Notes: generated from the sequence alone by a model not told the origin. Shown: positions 41,318-50,855, numbered from the stretch's first letter. The stretch is DNA of 58,915 bases from an uncultured Curtobacterium sp. (GCA_913778205.1 CAJYUW010000055.1:1-58915), one strand, 5' to 3'. Program-made: numbers and translations.

Positions 41318-43549
41318 GTGGTCACCCCCGGTCCGAACGCTGCCCCGGCTGCGCCCGCGCCGCCCGTCGGCGGCGGGCTCGACACCCGGCTGTCGACCGT
41401 GCTCGGCGGTCGGACCGCGAGCGCGATCGAGAAAGCGTTCGGGTACCGCACGGTGGGCGAGTTCCTCGAGCACGCCCCGCGCCGGTACGCCGAGCGCGGG
41501 GCGCTGACGGCGCTCGACTCGCTCGCGATCGGCGAGTCGGTCACGATCGTGGCCGAGGTCGTCGACGTCCGGGAGCGCACGATGCGCGCGCGCCGCGGCT
41601 CGATCCTCGAAGCCAAGATCGGCGACGGCAAGGGGCTGCTGACGCTCACGTTCTTCAACCAGGGCTGGCGGACGAAGGACCTCGTGCCCGGTGCCCGCGG
41701 CGTCTTCGCGGGCAAGGTGAGCGACTACCGGGGCGCGAGGCAGCTCGCGCACCCCGACTACGAGCTGTTCGACCGCGACGACCCGCGCTCCCTGGCCGAT
41801 CCCGGCTCGGACGAGGCGATCCGCTGGTCCCGCCAACCGATCCCGATCTACCCGGCCACGGCCTCGCTGTCCTCGTGGCAGATCGCGAAGGCCGTCGGCG
41901 TCGTGCTCGACACCCTGCCGGACCTCGACGACCCGATCCCGACGTCGGTCCGCACCCGGCTCGACCTCGTGCCCTACCGGCGCGCGCTCGAACTGCTGCA
42001 CCGCCCCGAGAAGGTCGCCGACTTCAAGCGGGCCCAGGACGCCCTCCGCTACCGCGAGGCCTTCGTGCTCCAGACGGCGCTCGTGCAGCGCCGGCTCGCG
42101 GCACGCGCCGTGGCGTCGACCCCACGGTCGGCGTCACCCGGAGGCATCCTCGAACGGTTCGACGCGTCGCTGCCGTTCACCCTCACCGACGACCAGCGCG
42201 CGGTCGGCGCCGAGATCGCGGCGGACCTCGCCGGCGAGTGGCCGATGCACCGGCTCGTGCAGGGCGAGGTCGGTTCGGGCAAGACGCTCGTGGCGATCCG
42301 CGCGATGCTCACGGTGGCCGAGTCCGGCGGGCAGTCGGCGCTCATCGCGCCGACGGAGGTCCTCGCGGCGCAGCACCTGCGGTCGATCGTGAAGTTCCTC
42401 GGCCCCGACCTCGCGTCGGAGCTCCGCCCGGTGATCCTCACCGGGTCGCAGTCCACCGAGGAGCGACGGCGTGCGCTGCTCGCGGCGGCGTCCGGGAGCT
42501 CCCGGCTCGTCGTCGGGACGCACGCGCTCCTCGGCGACCGGGTCGACTTCGCCGAACTCGGCCTCGTCGTGGTCGACGAGCAGCACCGCTTCGGCGTCGA
42601 ACAGCGCGAGGCCCTCCGCACGAAGGGGCAGTCACCGCCGCACGTGCTCGTGCTCACCGCGACGCCGATCCCGCGCACGGTGGCGATGACCGTGTTCGGC
42701 GACCTCGACGTCTCGACCATCGCGGGGGTCCCATCGGGGCGCGCCGGCGTCGAGACCTTCACGGTGGGGCTCGCGGAGCACCCCGGGTGGGAGTCGCGGA
42801 TCTGGTCACGCATGGCCGAGGAACTCGCTGCCGGTCGACAGGCGTTCGTGGTCTGCCCGGCGATCGACGAGGTCCATGCCGAGGACGACGGCGAGCCCGC
42901 GCCCGAGGCGCCGGACGACGACACGCCGAAGCACGCTCCCGCGACGGTCCTCGCCACGGCAGAGCGGATGCGGCGGATGCCCGTCCTCGACGGTCGCCGG
43001 ATCGAGGTCCTGCACGGGCGGATGACCGCCGACGAGAAGGACCGAGTCATGACGACCTTCGCCGCCGGGGGCATCGACGTGCTCGTGGCGACGACCGTGA
43101 TCGAGGTCGGCGTCGACGTGCCGAACGCCTCGATGATGGCCGTGCTCGACGCCGACCGGTTCGGGGTGTCGCAGCTCCACCAGCTCCGCGGCCGCATCGG
43201 CCGGGGACAGTACGCGGGCGTGTGCCTGCTCGTCACGACGGCCGAGCTCGAGTCGCCCTCGCGCGAGCGGGTCGACGCGGTGGCGGCGTCCGACGACGGC
43301 TTCGAGCTCGCCCGTGTCGACCTCGAGCTGCGGCGGGAGGGCGACGTGCTGGGTGAGCGGCAGTCCGGTGGCCGTTCGTCGCTGAACCTGCTGCGTGTCG
43401 TGCAGCACGCGGACCTCATCGTCGACGCACGCGAGGAGGCCGAGCGCGTCCTGGTGACGGACCCGGACCTCGACGGGCACCCGGCCCTGCGCGAGGCACT
43501 CGCCCGTCGGCTCGACGAGTCGGACGCCGCCTTCCTCGGGAAGAACTGA
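41318..43549 (+). CDS. recG: ATP-dependent DNA helicase RecG
   Basis: 743 aa from GTG 41318. Remodels stalled forks and Holliday junctions. The wedge domain is in the first 270 residues (RTMRARRGSILEAKIGDGKG). Helicase motif I is GEVGSGKT (about 318), motif II DEQH (about 421), VLTATPIPRT is motif III, and the C-terminal half has VATTVIEVGVDVPNASMMAV and LHQLRGRIGRGQYAGVCLLV. An acidic insert (EDDGEPAPEAPDDDTPKHA) is slightly longer than usual. Single gene between divergent rsmD and coaD. Confidence 0.96.
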   Translation: MVTPGPNAAPAAPAPPVGGGLDTRLSTVLGGRTASAIEKAFGYRTVGEFLEHAPRRYAERGALTALDSLAIGESVTIVAEVVDVRERTMRARRGSILEAKIGDGKGLLTLTFFNQGWRTKDLVPGARGVFAGKVSDYRGARQLAHPDYELFDRDDPRSLADPGSDEAIRWSRQPIPIYPATASLSSWQIAKAVGVVLDTLPDLDDPIPTSVRTRLDLVPYRRALELLHRPEKVADFKRAQDALRYREAFVLQTALVQRRLAARAVASTPRSASPGGILERFDASLPFTLTDDQRAVGAEIAADLAGEWPMHRLVQGEVGSGKTLVAIRAMLTVAESGGQSALIAPTEVLAAQHLRSIVKFLGPDLASELRPVILTGSQSTEERRRALLAAASGSSRLVVGTHALLGDRVDFAELGLVVVDEQHRFGVEQREALRTKGQSPPHVLVLTATPIPRTVAMTVFGDLDVSTIAGVPSGRAGVETFTVGLAEHPGWESRIWSRMAEELAAGRQAFVVCPAIDEVHAEDDGEPAPEAPDDDTPKHAPATVLATAERMRRMPVLDGRRIEVLHGRMTADEKDRVMTTFAAGGIDVLVATTVIEVGVDVPNASMMAVLDADRFGVSQLHQLRGRIGRGQYAGVCLLVTTAELESPSRERVDAVAASDDGFELARVDLELRREGDVLGERQSGGRSSLNLLRVVQHADLIVDAREEAERVLVTDPDLDGHPALREALARRLDESDAAFLGKN

Positions 43550-43550
43550 C

Positions 43551-43605
43551 CCGACGGCCCGACGGCCCGACGCCCGACGGCCGACGGCCCGACGCCCGAC
43601 GGCCG
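43551..43605. repeat. GCCCGACG microsatellite between recG and coaD
   Basis: A run of CCCGACGG/CCCGACG units fills the gap. It holds no palindrome and no gene, and no function is visible. Confidence 0.8.
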
Positions 43606-43665
43606 GGAGGAGCAGCGCGACGGGCACGGCCGACGCCGGCTCGCGCTCGTCCTCCCGCTGCCCGG

Positions 43666-43671
43666 TAGGGT
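43666..43671 (+). promoter_or_regulatory. -10 box of a leaderless promoter for coaD
   Basis: TAGGGT lies seven bases before ATG 43679. Confidence 0.55.
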
Positions 43672-43678
43672 CGCTCGC

Positions 43679-44173
43679 ATGGCGCAGATCGCGGTCGTCC
43701 CCGGCTCCTTCGACCCCGTGACCCTCGGGCACCTCGACGTCATCGGGCGTGCCGCGCGGATCTTCGACGAGGTGCACGTGCTCGTCGTGCACAACCCGGA
43801 CAAGAAGCCCGCCATGTTCGAGGCCACCGAGCGGGTCCGGCTCATCCGGGAGTCGCTCGTCGAGACCGGGGTGTCCGACAACGTGCGCGTCGGGGAGTGG
43901 ACCGCGGGCCTCCTCGTCGACTACTGCCGGCAGGTCGGCGCGACGGTGCTGGTGAAGGGCGTCCGTTCGGGCGAGGACGTCGCGTACGAGACGCCGATGG
44001 CGATCATGAACCGCCACCTCGCCGACGTGGAGACGGTGTTCCTCCTGCCGGAGGCATCCCGGGCCCACGTGTCGAGCTCCCTCATCCGTCAGGTCGCGAC
44101 CCTCGGCGGCGACGTCACGCCGTACGTGCCCGACGCTGTGGCCCGCGCGCTCTCGGAGCACACCGCACGCTGA
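43679..44173 (+). CDS. coaD: pantetheine-phosphate adenylyltransferase
   Basis: 164 aa from ATG 43679. Penultimate step of coenzyme A synthesis: adenylates 4'-phosphopantetheine. It has [20 protein letters not shown] with the TxGH nucleotidyl-transfer site, [20 protein letters not shown] and [20 protein letters not shown] (the SSS-x-R motif). Typical length. The following gene for DUF177 and the ribosomal protein L32 form the usual actinomycete order. Confidence 0.96.
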   Translation: MAQIAVVPGSFDPVTLGHLDVIGRAARIFDEVHVLVVHNPDKKPAMFEATERVRLIRESLVETGVSDNVRVGEWTAGLLVDYCRQVGATVLVKGVRSGEDVAYETPMAIMNRHLADVETVFLLPEASRAHVSSSLIRQVATLGGDVTPYVPDAVARALSEHTAR

Positions 44174-44241
44174 ACGGCCGCCCCGGATGCGGCGGGGCGG
44201 ACACGCGGGGCGCCCGCCTCGACGTGCGGTCCGGATGGCGC

Positions 44242-44247
44242 TAGGCT
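44242..44247 (+). promoter_or_regulatory. -10 box of a leaderless promoter for the DUF177-rpmF unit
   Basis: TAGGCT lies eight bases before GTG 44256. This favours GTG 44256 over ATG 44235, which would lie upstream of the box. Confidence 0.5.
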
Positions 44248-44255
44248 TGTCGATC

Positions 44256-44828
44256 GTGTCTTCCCCCGTGAACAGCCCCTACGCCCTGCGCGTGCGCGAC
44301 CTCGCGCACCGTCCGGGCGAGATGCGCGAGCACTCGCTCGACGTCGAGGTGCCGGACGCGATGGGGGCCGGGGTGATCTCCGTCCGTCAGGGCGCGCCGA
44401 TGCACCTCGAGGTCCGGCTCGAGGGCCTGCACGAGGGCGTCCTCGTGTCCGGACACGCGTCGGCCGAGGCGTTCGGGGAGTGCTCCCGGTGCCTGATCGA
44501 GATCAGCGAACCCGTCGAGGTCGATTTCGCCGAGCTCTTCGCGTACGATGTCTCGGAGGATTTCGACTTCTTCGTTCGCGACGACCACGTGGATTGCGAA
44601 CCGGTCGTTCGAGATGCGGTGGTGCTGTCGCTGCCGTTCCAGCCGGTCTGCCGACCGGACTGCCCAGGCCTCGACCCGGAGACGGGTGAGCGACTGGCCG
44701 ACCTCGACGAGTACACCCCTCGTGAGGTCCTGGACCCGCGCTGGGCTGCCCTGAGCGGTTTCCAGTCGGCCGACGACAGCAACACCCCTGACCAGAGCCC
44801 CGAGGGCGACGGCCGCAACCCGGCCTGA
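44256..44828 (+). CDS. DUF177 (YceD-like) protein
   Basis: 190 aa from GTG 44256. The alternative ATG 44235 overlaps the -10. Typical segments are FGECSRCLIEISEPVEVDFA (CxRC), ELFAYDVSEDFDFF, and FQPVCRPDCPGLDPETGERL (CRPDCPGLCP-like end). DUF177 proteins are always next to rpmF and are thought to act in 23S rRNA processing or L32 metabolism. The exact role is not settled. Four Cys in two pairs suggest metal binding. The acidic tail is unstructured. Confidence 0.9.
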   Translation: MSSPVNSPYALRVRDLAHRPGEMREHSLDVEVPDAMGAGVISVRQGAPMHLEVRLEGLHEGVLVSGHASAEAFGECSRCLIEISEPVEVDFAELFAYDVSEDFDFFVRDDHVDCEPVVRDAVVLSLPFQPVCRPDCPGLDPETGERLADLDEYTPREVLDPRWAALSGFQSADDSNTPDQSPEGDGRNPA

Positions 44829-44872
44829 TCCGCACTCGTCACTGACCACCGACCAACCGAAAGAGAACCACC

Positions 44873-45076
44873 ATGGCCGTTCCCAAGCGCAAGCAGTCCC
44901 GTGCCAACACGCACGCCCGTCGTTCGCAGTGGAAGGCCGCGCCGGTCCAGCTCGTGAAGACGATCGAGAACGGCAAGGTCACCTACAGCCTCCCGCACCG
45001 CGCCAAGGTCGTCGAGGACTCCGCCGGCACCGCCCTGTACATGGAGTACAAGGGCCGCAAGGTCGCCGACGTCTGA
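44873..45076 (+). CDS. rpmF: 50S ribosomal protein L32 (cysteine-free form)
   Basis: 67 aa from ATG 44873, with an AAAGAGAA site. The start [20 protein letters not shown] is diagnostic. The usual zinc-binding cysteines are absent over the whole protein, so this is the Zn-independent (C-minus) form. It lies between DUF177 and rnc in the standard order, and a zinc-regulated C-plus paralogue may exist elsewhere. Confidence 0.96.
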   Translation: MAVPKRKQSRANTHARRSQWKAAPVQLVKTIENGKVTYSLPHRAKVVEDSAGTALYMEYKGRKVADV

Positions 45077-45089
45077 TCGGACCGAACGC

Positions 45090-45839
45090 ATGACCACGAC
45101 GTCCGGCGCCACGGGGTCTCGCCCCGTGGGGTCGGACGTCGTCCGTCTGCAGGGGGTCCTCGGGGTCGACATCGACCTCGAACTCCTCCGACTCGCCCTG
45201 ACGCACCGCTCGTACGCGTACGAGCACGGTGGGATCGGGCACAACGAGCGCCTCGAGTTCCTCGGCGACTCGATCCTCGGCCAGGCCGTGACCGTGAAGC
45301 TCTACCGGTCCTTCCCCGACCTCGACGAGGGCGAGCTGGCCAAGCGGCGTGCGAGCCTCGTCTCGACGGTCGCCCTCGCGGAGATCGCCCGGATGATCGG
45401 GCTCGGCCAGTACTTGCGCCTCGGCAAGGGTGAGGAGCAGACCGGCGGTCGCGACAAGTCGTCGATCCTCGCGGACACCGTCGAGGCCGTCATCGGCGCC
45501 ACCTACCTCTCGGCCGGTCCCGACCCGGCGACTGACCTCGTGCTGCGCCTCGTCGAACCGCTCATGGTCGACCCGGAGCGGTTCGGTGCGGCGATGGACC
45601 CGAAGACGAGCCTGCAGGAACTCGCTGCGACCCTCGCCCTCGGTAACCCGTCGTACCGGGTGACCGAAGCGGGTCCCGACCACGACAAGACCTTCCACGC
45701 CACCGTGGTGCTCCAGAGCGAGGACGTCTCCTCCGGCACGGGATCGAGCAAGAAGGCCGCCGAGATGGCCGCGGCGCTCCAGGCGTGGACGAAGCTGTCC
45801 GGCCGCGACGGCTCCGTCGACACGGCTCGGACCGCCTGA
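45090..45839 (+). CDS. rnc: ribonuclease III
   Basis: 249 aa from ATG 45090, 13 bases after rpmF. Double-stranded RNA endonuclease for rRNA and mRNA processing. The signature NERLEFLGDSILG is at about residues 52-64, with the later acidic residues in DTVEAVIGATYLSAG (about 130). The dsRNA-binding domain is in DPKTSLQELAATLALGNPSY plus GTGSSKKAAEMAAALQAW. Its GTG-started neighbour mutM begins three bases later. Confidence 0.96.
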   Translation: MTTTSGATGSRPVGSDVVRLQGVLGVDIDLELLRLALTHRSYAYEHGGIGHNERLEFLGDSILGQAVTVKLYRSFPDLDEGELAKRRASLVSTVALAEIARMIGLGQYLRLGKGEEQTGGRDKSSILADTVEAVIGATYLSAGPDPATDLVLRLVEPLMVDPERFGAAMDPKTSLQELAATLALGNPSYRVTEAGPDHDKTFHATVVLQSEDVSSGTGSSKKAAEMAAALQAWTKLSGRDGSVDTARTA

Positions 45840-45842
45840 CCG

Positions 45843-46814
45843 GTGCCGGAACTCCCCGAGGTCGAGGTCGTCCGCGCCGGTCTCGAACCCGCCGTGAGCG
45901 GCGCCCGCGTGCTGCACGTGGACGTCGTCGACGACCGTGCGCTCACCCGTCACGACGGCCCGGCCGAGGACTTCGCCGACCGGCTCACCGGCCGGACCAT
46001 CGGCGCCGCCGTCCGGCGCGGCAAGTTCCTCTGGTTCCCGCTGCGACCCGAGCACGACGGCGACCGCCCGGAAGCCCTCGTCACCCACCTCGGCATGTCC
46101 GGGCAGGTGCTCCTCGGCCGCGACCGCCCCGCCGCGAGGCACCGCCGGATCCTCATCGACGTGCAGCCGGCGTCGACCGACCGCAACGGCGAACCCGAGC
46201 AGCCCGTCCAGCTCGAGTTCGTCGACCAGCGCACGTTCGGGTCGATGGCGCTCGACCCCATGGTGCCCACGGTGGACGGCGCCCCGGCGGGCTTCGCGGG
46301 CCACGTCGACGCGACCGATCCGGACGCACCGTGGCGTCGGAGCATCCCGCACCAGGTGTCGCACATCGCCCGAGACCCGCTCGACCCCGCGTTCGACGAC
46401 GACCGCTTCATCGCGGCGGCACGCAAACGGTCGAGCGGCATCAAGCGCGTCATGCTCGACCAAGGCGTCGTGAGCGGCATCGGCAACATCTACGCCGACG
46501 AGTCGCTGTGGGCCGCGAAGCTGCACTTCGACCGCCCGGCCGAGCGGCTGACCCGCGCCGACCTCCGCACGCTCCTCACCGAGGTCCGGAGCGTCCTCGG
46601 TCGGGCGCTCGAGGACGGCGGCACGAGCTTCGACGCGCAGTACGTCAACGTGAACGGGCAGTCCGGCTACTTCTCGCAGCGCCTGAACGTCTACGGCCAA
46701 CAGGGCAAGCCGTGCCCGCGCTGCGGCACCACCATCGTCCGCGAGGCCTTCATGAACCGGTCGAGCCACCGGTGCCCCGTGTGCCAACCCGCTCCGCGCC
46801 CCCGCAGGCGTTAG
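45843..46814 (+). CDS. mutM: formamidopyrimidine-DNA glycosylase
   Basis: 323 aa from GTG 45843. Removes 8-oxoguanine and formamidopyrimidines from DNA and nicks the site. The N-terminal PELPEVEVVRAGL has the catalytic Pro-Glu, the Lys is in RRGKFLWF (about 58-65), the helix-two-turn-helix has GIGNIYADESLWAAKL, and the zinc finger is CPRCGTTIVREAFMNRSSHR with CPVCQ. It is longer than the usual ~275-290 aa because of small inserts (LIDVQPASTDRNGEPEQPVQ). Its stop codon lies in the likely -10 of smc. Confidence 0.95.
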   Translation: MPELPEVEVVRAGLEPAVSGARVLHVDVVDDRALTRHDGPAEDFADRLTGRTIGAAVRRGKFLWFPLRPEHDGDRPEALVTHLGMSGQVLLGRDRPAARHRRILIDVQPASTDRNGEPEQPVQLEFVDQRTFGSMALDPMVPTVDGAPAGFAGHVDATDPDAPWRRSIPHQVSHIARDPLDPAFDDDRFIAAARKRSSGIKRVMLDQGVVSGIGNIYADESLWAAKLHFDRPAERLTRADLRTLLTEVRSVLGRALEDGGTSFDAQYVNVNGQSGYFSQRLNVYGQQGKPCPRCGTTIVREAFMNRSSHRCPVCQPAPRPRRR

Positions 46815-46817
46815 CCT
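46812..46817 (+). promoter_or_regulatory. -10 box for smc overlapping the mutM stop codon
   Basis: TAGCCT contains the mutM TAG. The resulting leader of about 69 nt before ATG 46893 is rich in CAGCAG and CACA runs and looks unstructured. CCGGAGACCGC supplies the ribosome site. Confidence 0.45.
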
Positions 46818-46892
46818 GACGCCCAGCAGCACAGCCCGCAGCAGCAGCAAGCACACCGCCAGCAGCAGCGCAGCCGAACGCCCGGAGACCGC

Positions 46893-49800
46893 ATGTACTT
46901 GAAGAGCCTCACCATCAAGGGGTTCAAGTCCTTCGCGCAGCCGACGACGTTCGCGTTCGAACCGGGCGTCACGTGCATCGTCGGCCCGAACGGCTCCGGC
47001 AAGTCCAACGTGGTCGACGCCCTGGCCTGGGTGATGGGGGAGCAGGGTGCGAAGACCCTCCGCGGCGGCAAGATGGAGGACGTCATCTTCGCCGGCACCT
47101 CGACCCGCGGGCCGCTCGGCCGGGCGCAGGTGCTCCTGACGATCGACAACACCGACGGCCTGCTGCCGATCGAGTACTCCGAGGTGACGATCTCCCGGAC
47201 CCTGTTCCGGAACGGCGGCAGCGAGTACGCCATCAACGGCGAGAACTGCCGGCTGCTCGACGTGCAGGAACTCCTCAGCGACACCGGCCTCGGGCGCGAG
47301 ATGCACGTCATCGTCGGGCAGGGCCAGCTCGACAAGGTCCTGCACGCCACCCCGGAGGACCGTCGCGGCTTCATCGAGGAGGCCGCGGGCATCCTCAAGC
47401 ACCGCCGCCGCAAGGAGAAGACGCTCCGCAAGCTCGACGCGATGCAGACGAACCTGACGCGGCTGTCCGACCTCGCGGGCGAGATCCGTCGGCAGCTCAA
47501 ACCGCTCGGGCGGCAGGCCGAGGTCGCCCGCAAAGCGCAGTCGGTCGCAGCGGTCGCCCGGGACGCCAAGGCACGCATCCTCGCCGACGACGTGGTCCGC
47601 CTGCGCCGGGAGCTCCACGAGCACCAGGAGGTCGAGGCCGGCCGGAAGTCCGAGCGCATCGTCCTGCAGGAGCGCCTGGACGCCACCCGCGCACGGCAGC
47701 AGCAGGTCGAGCAGAGCATGGTCGGCGACGACGTCGACCGCGCGCGCACCGTCGTGCACCGGCTCGAGAGCGTCCAGGAGCGGCTGCGTGGCCTGTCGAG
47801 CCTCGCGAACCAGCGGCTGATGTTCCTCGCGCAGCAGGCGGACGCCCCGCAGCAGGGGCCGACGGTCACCCCGGAGCGGGTGCAGTCGGTCCGCGACGAG
47901 GCCGAGCGGCTCGAGGAGCGCGCCGAGCAGATGGCGGGCGACTCCGGCGCCGCCGCAGCCCGGGTGCACGACGCCCGCGCCGCGCTCGACGCGCTCGACG
48001 AGCAGATCGCCGCGCAGGCCGCCCGGGTGTCGCAGCACGACCTCGAGGCGCAGCGGCTCGCCTCCGCCGTCGACGTCGCACGGTCGAGGCGCGGCTCGGC
48101 CGTCGCGGACCGGGAACGCCGCGAGCGTGCCCTCGCCGAGGCCACGGAGCGCGCCGAGCGTGCGACCGCAGCCCTCGCCGACCTCGGGGCCGACCCGTCC
48201 GAGGGCGTCGACGAAGACGCACTCACCGCTGCCGTCGAGTCGGCCCGCGAGCAGCAGCGCGCCGCCCAGACCGCCCGGGACGAACTCCGGGACCGCCTGC
48301 ACGCCCTCGAACGCGAGCGCGACGCCCTCGACGCGCGGGTCGCGGCCCTCGGCATGTCCATCGACGTCCGCGACGGCTCGCAGGCGCTCATCGAGGCCGG
48401 TCGCGCGGGCATCGCCGGACGCCTCGCGGACGCGCTGACCGTGGAGCCCGGCTTCGAGGGCACGATCGCCGTCGCTCTCGACGGTCTCGCCGACGCCGTG
48501 CTCGCCGACGACCGTGCGGTCGCGCTCGACGCCATCGCACACGCACGGTCCGCCGACATCGGCCGCGTCGACGTCGTCGTCGCGGGCACCGACCCCGCTC
48601 CCGGCACGACCGCCCTGCCGGACCGGCTCCCCGCGGGCGTGCGCCCCGCACTGGAGCTGGTGCAGGGGCCCCGGGCGCTCACCGCGATCCTGCGGGACAC
48701 GCTCGTCGCGGTGGACGAGGACGTCGACCTGGAGGCCGTGCTCACCGCCGCCCCGCTCGCGACGGTCGTGACGCGGTCCGGTGACGTCGTCCGGGCCGTC
48801 CGCGTGACGGGTGGCGGCGAGCGCGTGACGAGCCGCATCGAGCTCGTCGCGGAGCGCGACGACGCCGTGACCCGTCGCGACGCGGTCGCGACCGACGTCG
48901 AGGACGCCGCCACGCGCCTCCAGGCCGCTCGTGGTGCCGTCGAGGAGGCGCGTCGCCGCGCGGAGGATGCCGACCAGGCTGCCCGCGCGCACACGAAGGC
49001 GGCCGCCGAGTACGACCGCACCAGCGCGTCGACGCGCGCACGCGCCGAGAACGCGGCGGCGGAGGTCGAGCGGCTCCGCGCCGCCCTGGCCGAGACCGAC
49101 GGCGCGGTCGAGGCGGTGGAATCCGCCCTCGCCCAGGCCGAGGCCGCGCACACGACGTTCTCGGAGCAGCCGCGACCGGCCGTCGACGCGTCGGGTCGTC
49201 CGGCGCTGCAGGACGCCCTCGAGGCGGCCCGAGCGGCCGAGATCGAGCAGCGCATCCAGGTGGAGACGGTGCGGGAACGGGCGCGAGCCGAGCGGAACCG
49301 CGCCGCCGGACTCGAACGGCAGCTCCGGGCCGAACGCGCCGCCGCCGAGGAGGCCGCTCGACGCGCCGTGGTCCGGCGTGGGCAGATCGCCGTCGCCGAG
49401 GGGGTGCTCGCCGACCTGCCGGGGCTCCTCGGCGCGGTCGACCGGTCGCTCGCCGAGGCCCGCGTGCGGCTGGCGAACGAGGAGTCCGAACGGTCGAAGC
49501 GGAACACCGAGCTGCAGGCGATCCGGAACGAGGAGCGCGAGCTCCGCGACCGGCTGCAGACGCTCACCGACGGCGTGCACTCGCTCGAGATGGAGATCTA
49601 CGAGAAGAAGCTGCACGTGTCGGGCATCCTCGACCGGGCGCAGAGCGAGCTCGGGCTGGTCGAGGCCGTCCTCGTCGCGGAGTACGGGCCGCACGTGCCG
49701 GTGCCCGTGGACGTCCTGGTCGACCCGCGGGTGCTCGCCCGCCGACACCGCGAGGCCGAGCGGGCGCGGGCGGCGGCGATCGTGGCGGACGACGGCACAC

Positions 49801-50675
49801 CGGACGGCGCCGGGTCCGCACGTGTCGAGGCCCCGGGCGCCGTGGTCGTGGACGACGACGCGGTCGACGACGAGGCCGTCGACCCAGACGAGCGCATCGT
49901 CGACGCCGAGTCGACCCTGCCCGGTGGTCCCGCCCTCCCGGAGTACGACGCCACGGACGACGTCGACCCGGACGCGGTCGAGACGGTGCCGTACGTGCGT
50001 GCCGAGCAGGAGCGACGACTCAAGGCGGCCGAACGCGACCTCGGGCAGCTCGGCAAGGTGAACCCGCTCGCCCTCGAGGAGTTCCAGGCGCTCGAGCAGC
50101 GGCACGCGTTCCTCGCCGAGCAGCTCGAGGACCTCCAGAAGACCCGCACCGACCTCATGACGATCATCGAGGAGCTTGACACGAAGATGCAGACCATCTT
50201 CGAGGCGGCGTTCCACGACACCCGCGAGGCGTTCGACGTCATCTTCCCGATCCTGTTCCCCGGCGGCTCGGGGTCGATCACGTTGACGAACCCCGACGAC
50301 CTGCTCGCGACGGGCATCGACGTGCAGGTCAAGCCCGCGGGGAAGAAGATCGACCGGCTCACCCTGCTGTCCGGCGGGGAGCGGTCCCTCGCCGCGGTGG
50401 CGCTCCTCGTCGCGATCTTCACCGCGCGCCCGTCGCCGTTCTACATCATGGACGAGGTCGAGGCGGCGCTCGACGACGCGAACCTCGGGCGGCTCCTCAC
50501 CGTGTTCGAACGCCTGCGGGAGTCGTCGCAGCTCATCGTCATCACGCACCAGAAGCGGACGATGGAGATCGCGGACGCGCTGTACGGGGTGTCGATGCGG
50601 CAGGACGGGGTGTCCGCCGTCGTCGGGCAGCGCGTCCAGACGCGGTCGGCGAAGCCGACCGACGCGGTCGCTTAG
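46893..50675 (+). CDS. smc: chromosome segregation protein SMC
   Basis: 1260 aa from ATG 46893 with CGGAGA upstream. ATPase of the bacterial condensin. Walker A GPNGSGKSNVVDALAWVMGE is at about residues 31-50, the signature LSGGERSLAAVALLVAIF at about 1159, and Walker B FYIMDEVEAALDDANLGRL at about 1183. Long coiled coils flank a hinge (about residues 487-650, GMSIDVRDGSQALIEAGRAG). An acidic stretch (DDDAVDDEAVDPDERIVDAE) interrupts the C-terminal coiled coil at about 987. It is the last gene of the rpmF-rnc-mutM-smc series. Confidence 0.97.
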   Translation: MYLKSLTIKGFKSFAQPTTFAFEPGVTCIVGPNGSGKSNVVDALAWVMGEQGAKTLRGGKMEDVIFAGTSTRGPLGRAQVLLTIDNTDGLLPIEYSEVTISRTLFRNGGSEYAINGENCRLLDVQELLSDTGLGREMHVIVGQGQLDKVLHATPEDRRGFIEEAAGILKHRRRKEKTLRKLDAMQTNLTRLSDLAGEIRRQLKPLGRQAEVARKAQSVAAVARDAKARILADDVVRLRRELHEHQEVEAGRKSERIVLQERLDATRARQQQVEQSMVGDDVDRARTVVHRLESVQERLRGLSSLANQRLMFLAQQADAPQQGPTVTPERVQSVRDEAERLEERAEQMAGDSGAAAARVHDARAALDALDEQIAAQAARVSQHDLEAQRLASAVDVARSRRGSAVADRERRERALAEATERAERATAALADLGADPSEGVDEDALTAAVESAREQQRAAQTARDELRDRLHALERERDALDARVAALGMSIDVRDGSQALIEAGRAGIAGRLADALTVEPGFEGTIAVALDGLADAVLADDRAVALDAIAHARSADIGRVDVVVAGTDPAPGTTALPDRLPAGVRPALELVQGPRALTAILRDTLVAVDEDVDLEAVLTAAPLATVVTRSGDVVRAVRVTGGGERVTSRIELVAERDDAVTRRDAVATDVEDAATRLQAARGAVEEARRRAEDADQAARAHTKAAAEYDRTSASTRARAENAAAEVERLRAALAETDGAVEAVESALAQAEAAHTTFSEQPRPAVDASGRPALQDALEAARAAEIEQRIQVETVRERARAERNRAAGLERQLRAERAAAEEAARRAVVRRGQIAVAEGVLADLPGLLGAVDRSLAEARVRLANEESERSKRNTELQAIRNEERELRDRLQTLTDGVHSLEMEIYEKKLHVSGILDRAQSELGLVEAVLVAEYGPHVPVPVDVLVDPRVLARRHREAERARAAAIVADDGTPDGAGSARVEAPGAVVVDDDAVDDEAVDPDERIVDAESTLPGGPALPEYDATDDVDPDAVETVPYVRAEQERRLKAAERDLGQLGKVNPLALEEFQALEQRHAFLAEQLEDLQKTRTDLMTIIEELDTKMQTIFEAAFHDTREAFDVIFPILFPGGSGSITLTNPDDLLATGIDVQVKPAGKKIDRLTLLSGGERSLAAVALLVAIFTARPSPFYIMDEVEAALDDANLGRLLTVFERLRESSQLIVITHQKRTMEIADALYGVSMRQDGVSAVVGQRVQTRSAKPTDAVA

Positions 50676-50707
50676 CGCCGCGGTCGCGGTCGCTTAGCGC
50701 CGCGGTC
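50664..50707 (+). repeat. 22-bp tandem duplication across the smc stop codon
   Basis: GCGGTCGCTTAGCGCC plus GCGGTC occurs at 50664-50685 and again at 50686-50707. The TAG stop is 50673-50675, so a second TAG follows in the duplicate. Confidence 0.9.
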
Positions 50708-50724
50708 GCGGGACGGCGCGGCGC

Positions 50725-50830
50725 GATCTGTCGCTTTCGTGAAAGCGACAGATCCCCGCGCACGAACCCGACGGATCTGTCGCTCTCGCGGCACGGTTCC
50801 GGGGCACTCCGACGAATCTGTCGCTTTCAC
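50725..50830. repeat. TGTCGCTTTCG palindrome cluster 2
   Basis: A 30-bp element (50725-50754) with 14-bp arms GATCTGTCGCTTTC and complement, followed by half elements at 50778-50790 and 50819-50830. It lies between smc and the opposing terC. Confidence 0.85.
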
Positions 50831-50855
50831 GGGCACGTCGCAAGGCGACGCCGGA

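Noticed and set aside
44235..44255. ATG 44235 as the DUF177 start
   Set aside because: It lies before the -10 box TAGGCT at 44242, so it would not be on the transcript from that promoter.
44979..50549. Very long minus-strand open frame opposite rpmF to smc
   Set aside because: Its product is Arg/Asp/Val-rich wrong-frame sequence. The plus strand holds full-length conserved rnc, mutM and smc.
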